Shown piece after piece: positions 8,963 to 18,396 of a DNA stretch of 25,829 nucleotides. Position 1 is the first letter of the stretch. Every line of letters starts with the position of its first letter. Made by a program: the position numbers and the translations under genes. The notes beneath the pieces were generated by a model. The model searched no databases. It was not told the origin of the DNA and saw nothing but the letters and a program-made list of their open reading frames with translations. The DNA is from Zygnema cylindricum (Eukaryota > Streptophyta > Zygnematophyceae > Zygnematales > Zygnemataceae): positions 1-25,829 of the forward strand of contig JBBHKE010000494.1 of the NCBI GenBank assembly GCA_037447655.1, given 5' to 3'.

Positions 8963-9282
8963 TGTTGAAGGTGGGCACCCTAGAGGGTGGGCACATAACT
9001 TGCAATTCTGTTTCCTCCATTAGACTACTAAATTCAGGAAGCCACTAGGCAATTTTTGATTAACACACTTTCAACTAAAGCCGATGCTTCCAAAACGGAC
9101 AAATGGACAATCTGACTGCACCCTTGTGCAGTCTAGACTCCTTTGAGTCCGCAACAAAAAGAATAACAGAGAATGCCAAACCAAGCGATTAAGTATAAAG
9201 TGGCAAAGATGCTACTATTTATACAAGCTCAATGGGAGAGAGGTGGCTACTTCCTAAATTACCTAAGTCTAAACCCCTCTCA
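8963..9282 (-). repeat. Copia 5' LTR, R-U5 portion
   Basis: It matches the 3' LTR from about 3810 to 4090 in the same orientation, and additionally holds the true LTR end, GTGCCCACC...GGTGCCCACCTTCAACA on the minus strand at 8963. A TATA-like ATTTATACAAG lies near 9222-9233 on the plus strand. At 9282/9283 it is interrupted by an opposite-orientation LTR starting TGTTGATA. Confidence 0.82.
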
Positions 9283-9812
9283 TGTTGATATTTGTGTATT
9301 TTTTAGGTCAGTTTTAGTATAGAAAAAGAGCAGAGGCAGTCTGCCTCTAACTCCCTTCTCCAAGCCCCCACACTTGTTGTAGTCACTGAAGGCTAGAAAG
9401 GGAGCTAGAGTCATGGCTGCCTAGGCTCTCTATTGAGACAGGGTGTACAATTGGTAGACTTACCAAAAAGGTATTTGACGAACCCAGGAATTGATTCTGG
9501 TACCTACTGTCCGTCAAGTAACCCGTACCCGTTAGCCTTATCCGTTTAGTCTAAGACTAGTGCTAAGAAATATTGGGTTTGGTAGATATTTAAATAGTAT
9601 ATAGTACGGTTTTCCATTTAACTTGATTACGGTTTACAGGGCATAGAAACAGTTCTACTTTAAAGTATGGACGAAACCAATAGTACGGACATTTTTTTCG
9701 ACGGTCCGTATTAAATGCCGAAATAAATCGGATGCATGTTGTTAGCGCCGGCTTCGCGGAAAGACAATTTGGCGTTTTGCGGACGACGCCACTCCGGATG
9801 ACACGTGGCAAC
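9283..9812 (+). repeat. Truncated copia-family LTR, opposite orientation (copy 1)
   Basis: It starts TGTTGATATTTG at 9283 and keeps landmarks of the family in order: GGCAGTCTGCCTC, CCCCCACACTTGTTGTAGTCACTGA, GTCATGGCTGCC and CACGTGGCAA. It is more diverged than the neighbouring copies and is cut at 9812 by the start of another LTR. A 73-codon minus-strand frame inside it is not a gene. Confidence 0.75.
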
Positions 9813-10686
9813 TGTTGAAATCACTAGATTTATGGGAGATATTTTCTAGGTCTTAATTAAAATAAAAATGAAAAGAAACGCAAAGGCAGTCCGCCTCCAC
9901 CTTCTCCCACTAACCCCCATACTTGTTGCAGTCACTGAAAGAGAGAGAGGGCGGTGGAGCCATGGCTGCCTTAGCTCCATAGGCAGGGCTTAAGAGTGAC
10001 CTAAGTCACTCTCAACCAAAAGGGTTGAGTTCAGCAGGACTCGAACCTCCGACCGGTAGGGCGAGGCATAGCCGTCAACCTTTACTAGTCTGTCGTAGTA
10101 GTCTGTTAGGATACATAGGGCTCGACAGCTATTTAAGCAATAGATAGATGACTAATCCTATTAACGGAATTACAAATAGGATAGATAGAAACTAGTTGGG
10201 AATTAAGTGCGCACGAAACAAATGTACCGGACATTTGTTTTTGAACGGCTGGGAATTAAAGCCGGTTTGGATCCAACGACCCGCACCATCGCCGGGATCC
10301 CTGAATGGCCGTTTTGGCGGTTTGCGGATGTAACATGACCTATCGACACGTGGCAAGATATCATTGGGAAGCGGGAATCCCGGGGAGCATAAGGGCAAGT
10401 CCAAAGGAGACAAACGTCCACTCAATGGCCTTGTCGTACACTAGCCGTACAGAAGGTACATCGGCCATAGTACTTGTCTGTACTGAACAGTCTTCTGATT
10501 GGTTCGTACATCAGTAGATAAGGGTTGTGAGAGGGGTTTAGAACTTAGAGGATTGAGGAGGTAGCCGCCTCTCTCCCAACAAGCTTGTATATATATTGGC
10601 ATCTTTGCCACTTGATAATTAATCGCCTGGGAAGGCGTTTTTAGTGATTCTTTTTGTGTGGACTTAGGGGAGTCCAATCTGCACAG
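9813..10686 (+). repeat. Copia-family LTR, opposite orientation (copy 2)
   Basis: It starts TGTTGAAATCACTAG and follows the 3' LTR in reverse orientation over nearly its full length. It includes the box-B-like motif at 10038-10047, CACGTGGCAAGAT near 10350, GTACATCGGCCATAGTACTTG near 10455, TATATATATT at 10588-10597 (TATA-like) and GACTTAGGGGAGTCCAATCTGCACAG at the end. The terminal U5 portion is missing. Frames at 10192-10517 lie within it and are not genes. Confidence 0.82.
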
Positions 10687-10894
10687 CTCACCTTTTGTTG
10701 AAAGTGACTTATGTCACTCTTTAGTCCTTCCTATGGCATTGAGGCAGCCATGGCTCCACCACTATCTCTTTCCCTCAGTAACTACATCAAGTATGGGGGC
10801 TAGAGAGAGAGGAGGTGGAGGCAGGCTGCATTGTCTTTTTTGTTTTAATCTATTCAGACCTAGAAAATACCCCATAAATCTAGTGATTTTAACA
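10687..10894 (-). repeat. Copia 5' LTR, U3 start portion
   Basis: On the minus strand it starts TGTTAAAATCACTAG at 10894 and runs through the first ~200 bp of the LTR up to CAAAAGGTGAG. It corresponds to 4605-4813. The middle of this LTR is missing, its place taken by the two opposite-orientation copies. The adjacent bases 10895-10899 (AAGTA) would be one target-site copy, but its partner cannot be found. Confidence 0.75.
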
Positions 10895-11579
10895 AAGTAT
10901 GATGATGTTTTTCCCCTAAAGCTCCCGGAAGGGTTACCTCCGAAACGCAACGTAGACCACAAAATCAAGCTCGTCCCCGGGGTTGTACCCCTGGCCAATA
11001 GGATGTATAAAATGAGCTATACCGAGTTGGTTCAACTTAAGAAGCAACTTTCACAATTGGTCGAGGCCAGAGCCATCGGGCCGAGCAAGTCACCATATGG
11101 AGCCCCCGTCTTTTTTGTGAACAAGAAAGATGGCGGCCTACGTATGTGTGTGGACTACCGAGCGTTAAATAAATTAATGTCAAGAACGCGTACCCCCTTC
11201 ATACGATTGATGAACTGTTGGAAAAGCTAAGAGGTGCCGATTGTTTCTCCAAGATAGACTTACGTAGTGGATATCAACCAGATAAGAGTTGCAGAGGAAG
11301 ACGTGGAGAAAACTACATTTAGGACTCGGTACTGTCATTTCCAATTTTTGGTCATGCCATTTCGATTTACCAATGTGCCAGCTACCTTCCTACATTTAAT
11401 GAACTCTATCTTTCGACACTATCAAGATGCAATCCTTATAATCTTCTGCGATGACATCTTAGTGTATGCAAAGACACTCGAGGACCATGTTGACCACTTG
11501 AGAAAAGTCTTACAAATCCTAAAAGAAAATAGGTTGTACGCAAAGATGAGTAAATGTGAGTTTTTGAAGGATATAATAG
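10895..11579 (+). pseudogene. Chromovirus fragment (outer copy), reverse transcriptase
   Basis: The plus strand encodes Ty3/gypsy RT. Landmarks are YDDVFPLKLPEGLP at the start, [12 protein letters not shown] near 10995, [18 protein letters not shown] near 11085, VDYRALNKL near 11150, a frameshift near 11200-11270, [20 protein letters not shown] near 11300 and FCDDILVYAKTLEDHVDHL near 11445 (YXDD box with both Asp). It stops at 11579 because another element is inserted there; the rest resumes at 18914. The 5' part (gag, protease) is missing left of 10895, where a copia LTR starts. Confidence 0.88.
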
Positions 11580-12074
11580 TGTAAAACGAACATAATAGTA
11601 ACCCACAACACACTACAATGCATAGCGGAACGCCTCCAAGGATCTCCCCGTAGCAACAACACGAGTACACAACACTCCTAGATAAGGGTCGAGCTTTATT
11701 AATCAGGAGCAAGATTACAAGTTGACAACTCACTACAAAGGTCTACTCAAAGAGTCAATCTTTTTACTACGTCTGCTCCACTATTTAAACTATCTAGCTG
11801 CTAGTCAACCTAACAATGTACAAGTGTACACGTGGACTTTCACGGTCAAACGAGATCTATCCAAAATATCTTTGTAGAACAATACAGATAAATCTACATT
11901 GTGCGGCGTTGCTATACTGCCACGCTGCGTTGCTATGCTGCGCTACGTTATTCAACTAAGTTGCTATACTGCTATGTTGCACTAGTTTGGAATTGCAGTT
12001 GCGCTGCTCTGCAACCGCAACTCAAGCAATCTTATCCATAGCTTTTAAGTACTCAACTCTGTAACCCTGTTACA
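11580..12074 (-). repeat. Element 1 3' LTR (495 bp)
   Basis: On the minus strand it runs from TGTAACAGGG to GTTTTACA. U3 contains imperfect repeats of GCAGCATAGCAACG. A TATA-like GTTTAAATAG is at 11781-11790 and an AATAAA signal at 11695-11700, which places R between them. It matches 18397-18908 and 19502-20002. Confidence 0.92.
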
Positions 12075-12086
12075 GTGCCTCCCAAT
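12075..12086 (-). other. Element 1 polypurine tract
   Basis: The minus strand reads ATTGGGAGGCAC directly before TGTAACAGGG. The equivalent site in element 2 (20003-20014) reads AGTGGGAGGTAG. Confidence 0.8.
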
Positions 12087-12126
12087 AAAGATTCAGCGTC
12101 CTGCTGAACCTCGATACTCAGGGAAA

Positions 12127-13870
12127 TTAAAGTTGACAAAGTATGCCGTATGTCTCCTTACGGTACTCCTCGAATTCCTGTCGCAGAAAGTCGAGTTGAT
12201 TTTGGAGCTGCTCACATCGAGTCTCCAGCAATGCGATATGATGATCTGCCGCCACTTTTCGTCTACGAGTGATTCGCTCCCGAACTCGGTCCTCTCCTTC
12301 CTCCAGTACTATTGCTGGTGCTGCGGTTGGCGGGGGAACGGCCGACGGTACAAATTCTTCGGGTACCGGAACTAGAGCAGTTTTGGGTTATTCAATCCGT
12401 CGTGCTCCTTGCGCAACCTCGTCAGTCTGTTTCCAGAGAGGTACCTTCCTCAGTTTGAAGGATACGTGTTTCCTTGCTGCTCACTCCCGCTATAGAGCGT
12501 TCTTTCGTGCTAGTTTGAGTGCTCGTACCTCAGGTGTGACCTCCGCTTGAGAAATGATGTCGTGAAGACGGACATCCCATGGGTGATATTGGCTTAGCAG
12601 CCCCGGAACATCCACCCGGTACCGATAGTGGTCCTCTACCACTTCCACAAATGACACAGCATGAGGGTTTAACTGCACATAACCCTTATGGTTATTCCCT
12701 AAGTCTTTCGTCCTCATGAAATTCTAGGCCGGGTGAGACGGCATGCTGGCGGGAATATTAATAGGATCCCCAGGTTTTCTTGTGCGCCATGCTGTTGGCC
12801 AATCCGAAGGATCCCAATAGAAGCGTTTGGCAAAACTGAAGGCGAGGTCTGGATGTTGGGGGTCAATAGGAAGTGGGAACAGGTAGTCGGGAATTTTTTC
12901 CCCTTTTTCACTTTCCTTGTTCGTCTCCCTTTCTTCCTATCGTAGAACAAATACGTCATCCCCGCTAGGATACTGTGCCTCAGCTCTCTTTTCTGAACTC
13001 TTTGAGGACTGCTTATCTGCGATGCTCTCTTTATTAGGATCCCTCATCACCTCCAGATCCGAGGCACACTCCTCTATCTGGGTTCCGGCTCATCCGCGTT
13101 TGAGAGTTCATGATCTTTTTCATCCTCCTGATGCCCCTCTTTGAGTGGGTTTTACCCGGGGTCTTGTTAATTTTTTGACCCCTCCCCTCCACTAGTCTCC
13201 CGTGGCCTTGCCTCGCTACTGGCCGTCTCTTCCGGTTTCGGTCTTGCTTCTACCTCCCTCCTCCGGTCTGCCTCTACCATGGCCTTTGCCGCCACTAGTA
13301 ATCTATTTGGACGGGGCACATCTCATAGCCCTACCCGTATAAGTCTCCTCCTTTTCGGTGGTGGAGAGGACGATGACAACATGGATTTTGTTGTGTCAGA
13401 TAATTCCGGGTGTTCGAAAAGGGAAAGTAAGCTGGCTGTGTAGAACGAGACACTCTCTAAACTACTTCGACTGTTTTGGTCGCGAAGGTTGATGGCGGCT
13501 TTATCCGCGAGGGTGGAGGGTCTCATTGTTGGACTTTTATAAACGTCCCAGCTCGCGAGGATATCGCAGCGTTCAACATTTCTTAAATTGCGCTGCTGCG
13601 ACGAAACCGGGGGTTTCGTCGTCACCGATGTTGTGATGCACAACTGCGCCGTTGGGATTTCCTGTCACTGAAGCAGTAGCGCTGCGATTCTTTGAAGGCA
13701 CCGTTGCAATGCTTTTCTTCGGTGGCTACGCAACCACAGTGCCACTGTCTGTTATTATCGCCGCAGCGTTCTTTCACCAAGTCCCCAATATGATTGCGAT
13801 GGTTGCGACATTGCGATTCGTTCCTTTATCGCGTCCATTGCGATTGCCCCTCTGGTCAAACTGAGTATCC
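12127..13870 (-). pseudogene. Element 1 Pol C-terminal extension of unknown function
   Basis: Coding-like sequence continues after the chromodomain in the pol direction to a stop at 12127-12129, 52 bp before the 3' LTR. In order it holds an R/N-rich linker (RGNRNGRDKGTNRN, near 13810-13850) and a frame at 13643-13323 with SSQQRNLRNVE and an NLS-like PPPKRRRLIR. An acidic region with frameshifts (about 13000-13150) follows. Next come a Trp-rich part (FYWDPSDWPTAWRTRKPGDP, near 12770-12830), HKGYVQLNPHAVSFVEVVED near 12640-12700, and a coiled-coil-like tail (LETRCEQLQNQLDFLRQEFE near 12160-12220). I recognise no known family. Element 2 has both ends of this region but lacks the middle. At least four frameshifts or stops break it. 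Confidence 0.6.
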
Positions 13871-14300
13871 GCACTCTGCCTAAACCTGCAAAACAAATCG
13901 GGTGAATGCAGATCCTCTTCATCTACCCAAGAATCATCTTAAACTCCGTAGCCCTTCCAACGCACCGAATATTTGGTACAGTGAGAATGCCGAGAGCGAT
14001 GTGACTCAAGGATCTCCTCCACCTCGTTATCGTCCAATGTACCCTGAATGGGCGGTAAAGGGTTACTTCGCCGTCGATTAGAAAAATCAAATCGGGGTCG
14101 CGAAACAGTTTGAAAAGGGAAACATGGAAAACATTATGAATATGCCAGTCCCTCGGTATATCCAACTTATAGGCCACCTCTCCCACCCTTGAAAGAACAG
14201 TGAACGGTTGTGTAAATCTCGGTGCCAATTTCTTGGAGAGGGCACCCGATAACGACATGTTTGTCATATTAAGGCGAACTTTATCACCCACGTTAAACAC
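13871..14300 (-). pseudogene. Element 1 integrase C-terminus and chromodomain
   Basis: The minus-strand frame from 14300 includes KVRLNMTNMSL, KLAPRFTQPFTVLSRVGEVA and HNVFHVSLFKLF, the GPY/F-type integrase C-terminal region. After a frameshift near 14030-14050 a chromodomain follows at about 13890-14025, with VEEILES, KYSVRWKGYGV then a TAA stop where Glu is expected, and DDSWVDEEDL. A chromodomain at this place defines chromoviruses and is thought to steer insertion toward marked heterochromatin. Confidence 0.88.
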
Positions 14301-15290
14301 AATGTTCTTCCGGTGAGTGTCGACCTGCGACTTTTGAAAGTCCTTTGCAAGCTGGAGCGCCCTCGCGGCCTTTTCCAGATTCCCTTAGAGTGTTTTAGCA
14401 AAATCAAAAGTTGTGGGTGTATGGCAATCCACTGCCAATAAATTTTGGGGAAGGGTGGGCTTTTGTCCATTGAGGGAAAATGGCGTAGCATTCATGGACG
14501 AGTGGACCTCACTGTTGTACGCCACCTCATTTGCCGTCAAATGGTTCACCTAATTCGTTTGGTGCACCGATACATAAGCCCGCAAAGCCTCCTCCAAAGT
14601 CGGATTCACCCTTTCGGTCTGACCGTCGGTTTGAGGGTGATAAGCTGTAGACATGGCCAACTGCGCTCCATACAGCTCGAACAGACTTCTCCAAAAGTGA
14701 CTCACAAATTTTCGGTCACGGTTGCTGACGATTCTCTTCGAGAGTTCGTGATTGTGGAATATCTCCCTGAAAAATAAGTCTGCCAGATCCCGCGTTGTGG
14801 CTGTAGATGTCGTGGGCAAGAAATAGGCCATTTTCGGCAAATAATCCATGACGACGAAGATGGAGTCATAGCCTTCCCGAGTCAACAGAAGGGCAACGAT
14901 GAAGTCCATCAAAATCGCCTCCGAAATAACAGATGGTGTTTGAAGGTGTTATAACAGACCTTGGTGACCGGATTCCGATTTATTTCTACTACACGAGTCA
15001 CACGTCCGGACATACTCTGCAATGTCTCGAGTCATGTTCGACCAATAATACGCCTCAGCGACACGTGCAGTTGTTTCATTCTGTCCGAAATGTCCACTGA
15101 GCGGCTCATCATGACTCATTTTACGTATTAAGTGACAAAACTCTTGGTTTGCCGGGACTTAATGTCTAGTTGTTTGACTTGGTTTGTATCGCCACATACC
15201 ATTCAAGGTTCGAACTAATACCTTCCGTTTGACCAGTTCCTTTAATGTCTCGTCTTCATCGTATGCGACCTTAATTCTACTTAACTAGTG
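14301..15290 (-). pseudogene. Element 1 integrase, zinc-binding region and catalytic core
   Basis: The H2C2 zinc-binding region is at about 14985-15130 (MSHDEPLSGHFGQ, then CDSCSRNK). The core follows. MDFIVALL near 14895-14912 carries the first catalytic Asp. IVSNRDRKFVSHFW near 14690-14730 has Asn where the second catalytic Asp is expected (codon at 14721-14723). TAYHPQTDGQTERVN near 14605-14655 carries the catalytic Glu. Stops lie between pieces. The substitution alone should block strand transfer. Confidence 0.88.
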
Positions 15291-15419
15291 GTTGTCTACT
15301 TGTACCGTACTGGTCACTGCGCTGAGTTCCGGATCCTGCGCTTTGTCCGACGTTGTGGTGTTCTTTTTCATCGCGCCTACGTTTCCATCTTGCGATGCTT
15401 GCGATTGTTGCTCCGTCAC

Positions 15420-15902
15420 TGGCGCAGCATCTCCAGGTCTTCTCGAAAGTGCATCCGGCGGGTTTGTCTTGCCTTGTCTATACTCAATAGCTAGTTCCGG
15501 CCTGAAGGTCTAAAGAAACGTCATCCATCGCACTTGTTTCTTTGACAACTTCGGCTGGGTATGGAGATACTGTAGGGCGTGGTGATCGGTGATGATCGTG
15601 ATCCGCTTCCCTTGAACATAACATTTCCAAACCTTCAGCGCATTAATAATGGCGATTGTCTCCTTTTCATGGGTGGCCTTGTTAAGCTTCCTTGCCTTTA
15701 GTTTTTGACTGTCGTAGGCAATGGGTTGAAGGCCTTTTCCTTGATCTTGCATAAAGATCGCTCCAATAGCCGTATCGCTAGTGTCGATAATTATCGTCCA
15801 AGGTAATTTCGGGTCCGGAACAGCTAACACAGGGGCGGTAACCAACCGCTCCTTTAGCGTGTCAAAGGCTGCCCTTTGCGCAGTTTTCCACTCATAGGGC
15901 AC
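15420..15902 (-). pseudogene. Element 1 RNase H domain
   Basis: The minus-strand frame 15902->15510 holds PYEWKTAQRAAFDTLKERLV, IIDTSDTAIGAIFMQD (DAS-type segment near 15770-15800), ATHEKETIAIINALKVWKCY and ITDHHALQYLHTQPKLSKKQ. It is the gypsy RNase H. A stop near 15510 separates it from a short tether (EYRQGKTNPPDALSRRPGD) read near 15420-15490. Confidence 0.88.
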
Positions 15903-16927
15903 GTCATTCTTAAATAATTATGTGAATGGTGCAACAATTTTTGCAAAAACTTTGACAAAACGACGATAGTAGGAGCACAATCCAAGAAATCTCCGTAACT
16001 CTGTAATGTTTGTTGGCTGCGGCCACTCCTTCACTGCCCTAGTTTTGTTGGGATCCACTGCGATTCAATCGTGGCTCACCATATGACCCAAAAACTCAAT
16101 TTTATCCTTCAAGAAAACACATTTACTCCCCTTCGCGTACAACTTGTTCTCCCAAAGGACTTCTAAGACTGTTCGCAGATGCTCCATGTGGTCCTCCAAC
16201 GCCTTACTCTACACCAAGATGTCGTCCAAGAAGACAATTACGAATGCGTCCAAATATTGCGGAAAGATGGAATTCATCAAATGCATAAAGGTTGCCGGTG
16301 CGTTGGTCAATCCAAACGGCATAATCTGAAATTGTAATGACTGTACTGAGTTCTAAACGTAGTCTTTTCCACATCTTCCTCGACGATTCTGATTTGGTGA
16401 TAGCCACTTCGCAGGTCTATCTCCGAAAAATATTTAGCACCTCGTAGTTGATCTAACAGTTAGTCTATCCTCGGTAGAGGGTACGCATTTTTCACCGTTA
16501 ATTTGTTTAGCGCTCGATAATCCACACACATCCAAAAACCTCCATCTTTCTTATTCACGAAGAGGATGGGGGCTCCATATGGTGACTTGCTCGGTTCGAT
16601 TGCTCAGGCTTCGACCAACTTCGCAAGTTGCTTTTTGAGTTCTTCCAATTTGGTGTAACTCATCTTGTACATCCGATTCGCCAGGGGTAGCGCTCCGGAA
16701 ACAAGCTCGATCTTGTGGTCTACTTTGCGCTTCAGAGGTAAGCCTTCTAGGAGCTTCGGGGGAAAAACATCAACATACTCCTCAAGAAGTTTTGTCACGA
16801 CTTCCGGGGCCTCTACGTAAGTCTTTTCGGGGTCGTCACTCTCTTTCGAGTCGAAATTGGGGTCCTTCTTACTCCATTCTTCCAGAATCCTCTCCTTCCC
16901 TTCCTCCATAGGTTGGACGACCGCCAT
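15903..16927 (-). pseudogene. Element 1 reverse transcriptase
   Basis: It begins with EEYVDVFPPKLLEGLPLKRK near 16730-16790 and ANRMYKMSYTKLEELKKQ near 16630-16690. [17 protein letters not shown] follows near 16540-16595, then VDYRALNKL near 16500-16530 and FLDDILV near 16212-16235, an YXDD-type box with both Asp, followed by a stop where Tyr is expected. SKCVFLKDKIEFLGH near 16085-16130 leads into the thumb. Several frameshifts split it, for example near 16340 and 16260. Confidence 0.88.
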
Positions 16928-17144
16928 ACCAATTGTCTCCTCCTTCCTGAGGGCTTTTTTAATCTAAGGCCGAAAGCAGGCGTCCCTCTTCCGATCCCTT
17001 ACCAGCCGCTCCCACCTTTACCTCAAACTCTTTTTCACCTTTTCTAACTCTCATGTCGCCACTTCTCCCATCGATCGTCGTATTCCACTTTTGCAGCCAC
17101 GGTTACTTCATGATTACTTCATGGTAAGATTACTTTATGGTCTC

Positions 17145-17471
17145 CTAGCGGTAATATATGAAAAGTGTCAAACCAATGGAATTTCCCAATTGTGACGCGC
17201 AACTCGGAGTACGATGGGTAATGGATAGGGAATTTCTGTTGGCCAATTGCACCAAATGACGATCAGTTAGCACCACGAGAGGAAGTTTAACCTTTTTCAC
17301 CGTCGCCTCGTTGATGAAGTTCCCCGATGCGCCTGAGTCCACCATAAAGCTAGATGCGCTCACTCCGATTAGACCTTGAAATATTAAAGGATCTCCCCCT
17401 TCATGAGCTAACCTCATGACGTTAAGCTTGCCTTTCTTAGGACCTCTCCTTTTTGGGCATTCTCGGGCCAT
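17145..17471 (-). pseudogene. Element 1 aspartic protease
   Basis: The minus-strand frame follows the zinc knuckle and contains KKGKLNVMRL and then MVDSGASGNFI, the retropepsin active site (DSGAS). It would cut the Gag-Pol polyprotein. The active-site residues are intact, but the frame is damaged after THRTP. Confidence 0.85.
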
Positions 17472-18362
17472 ATGATCCGGGGAACCTCACTGGAAACATA
17501 GGCCGTTTTTCTTCCTACGTTGGAGCTCCTCGGGGGACAAGTCATTGGTCTTGGCTTTGGTAGTCTTCTTCTTCTTTCTCAGAACGTTGACCACTTCTTA
17601 TCCTCATTAATTGCTTCGAGCTCCATGGGGGTTGGACCATCATCACGTTGACCTCCTCGGCCGCCACTCGACCCAAAATTGTAGGATCTACGAAAGGTGA
17701 AATCCACCGAATCGGTCCGTTCCGCAAACTGGATAATCGCCGAGAGGCTGGGAGTCATACTTTCCCGAGCGAGCCATTGTTCACATCCCTAGGAATGGAG
17801 GCCTTAAGCCCCTTAACGTAACGATCCACGACTTCGTCCTCCGTCATCAAGGGTATTTGAACTTTGCACTCTAAGAACCGATGCGTGTACTCCAACACCG
17901 AGGTACGTTGCTTCAAAATTGCGATTTTATCCCTTGCAGCCTTAACCGTATTGACGGGTTGCCAAGAGTCACGCAGGAGCTGAATGAAAAGGGTCTTCGT
18001 TCAGCTGGTATTTCATCGTTTTCCACCATTGTCCTCCACCATGCTCCCGCTGCCCCTTTTTGAAGACCACCCGCATAATGAATCTTCTCACGATCCGACA
18101 AGCTAGGAAAATTCTCAAGGTAATTCGCAATAGAGAATAGCCACGCATCAAGGTTCTTGTGTTTGCCTGGGTCAAACTCATCGAGAAGTCTTAACTTCGG
18201 TCTCCTTAAGTCTCTCTCCATGCCTCTATAAGGTCGTTCACCAAGACAAGATTCCAAGATTGCGACGGTGTTACTCAATTGAGCATTCTGTAATCTAACG
18301 TTTTCCAACTCCCGAAGAACTTGCGCTAACATTTCCGTGGTAGATACGCCGTGTTCTCCCAT
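17455..18362 (-). pseudogene. Element 1 Gag
   Basis: The ATG at 18360-18362 (MGEHGVSTTEM) lies 22 bp after the primer site. The frame has an N-terminal coiled-coil-like part (VLRELENVRLQNAQLSNTVA), then the retrotransposon Gag domain (LDAWLFSIANYLENFP, GAAGAWWRTMVEN). A frameshift near 18000 moves it to another frame. The single CCHC knuckle near 17460-17500 reads CFQ-stop-GSPDHMAREC: the second Cys codon has become TGA (17487-17489). Gag packages the RNA. Confidence 0.88.
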
Positions 18363-18383
18363 GGTGTTAAGTCACGAGGGAAA

Positions 18384-18395
18384 GCTCTGATACCA
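18384..18395 (-). other. Primer-binding site for initiator-Met tRNA
   Basis: The minus strand reads TGGTATCAGAGC one base after the 5' LTR end, matching the 3' end of plant tRNA-iMet. This is the start of minus-strand DNA synthesis and fixes the element's orientation. Confidence 0.93.
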
Positions 18396-18396
18396 A

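Larger units (their letters stand above)
3810..10894 (-). mobile_element. Decayed Ty1/copia LTR retrotransposon
   Basis: On the minus strand the order is LTR, gag, zinc knuckle, GAG-pre-integrase, integrase, reverse transcriptase, RNase H, polypurine tract, LTR, which is the copia order. The 3' LTR starts TGTTGAA directly after a polypurine tract, and the 5' LTR ends TTCAACA, giving a 7-bp terminal inverted repeat. The 5' LTR is broken by two opposite-orientation LTR copies. The 3' LTR lacks its last ~45 bp, so no target-site duplication can be read. Frameshifts, stops, a protease deletion, a tandem duplication and a MITE make it non-functional. The 5' edge at 10894 abuts a chromovirus fragment. 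Assigning 10687-10894 to this element and not to a separate solo LTR is inference. Confidence 0.85.

Noticed and set aside
10030-10110. tRNA gene or pseudogene (minus strand)
   Set aside because: Only the T-arm/box B matches; I cannot draw a D-arm, anticodon arm and acceptor stem.
12490-12717. Separate host gene captured between pol and LTR in element 1
   Set aside because: Flanking parts align with element 2 in the pol frame, so a Pol extension explains it better; capture of the middle part remains possible but unproven.
15288-15513. Plus-strand frames over the chromovirus pol (also 14445-14777, 23346-23744)
   Set aside because: Antisense shadows of recognisable minus-strand RNase H, integrase and RT.
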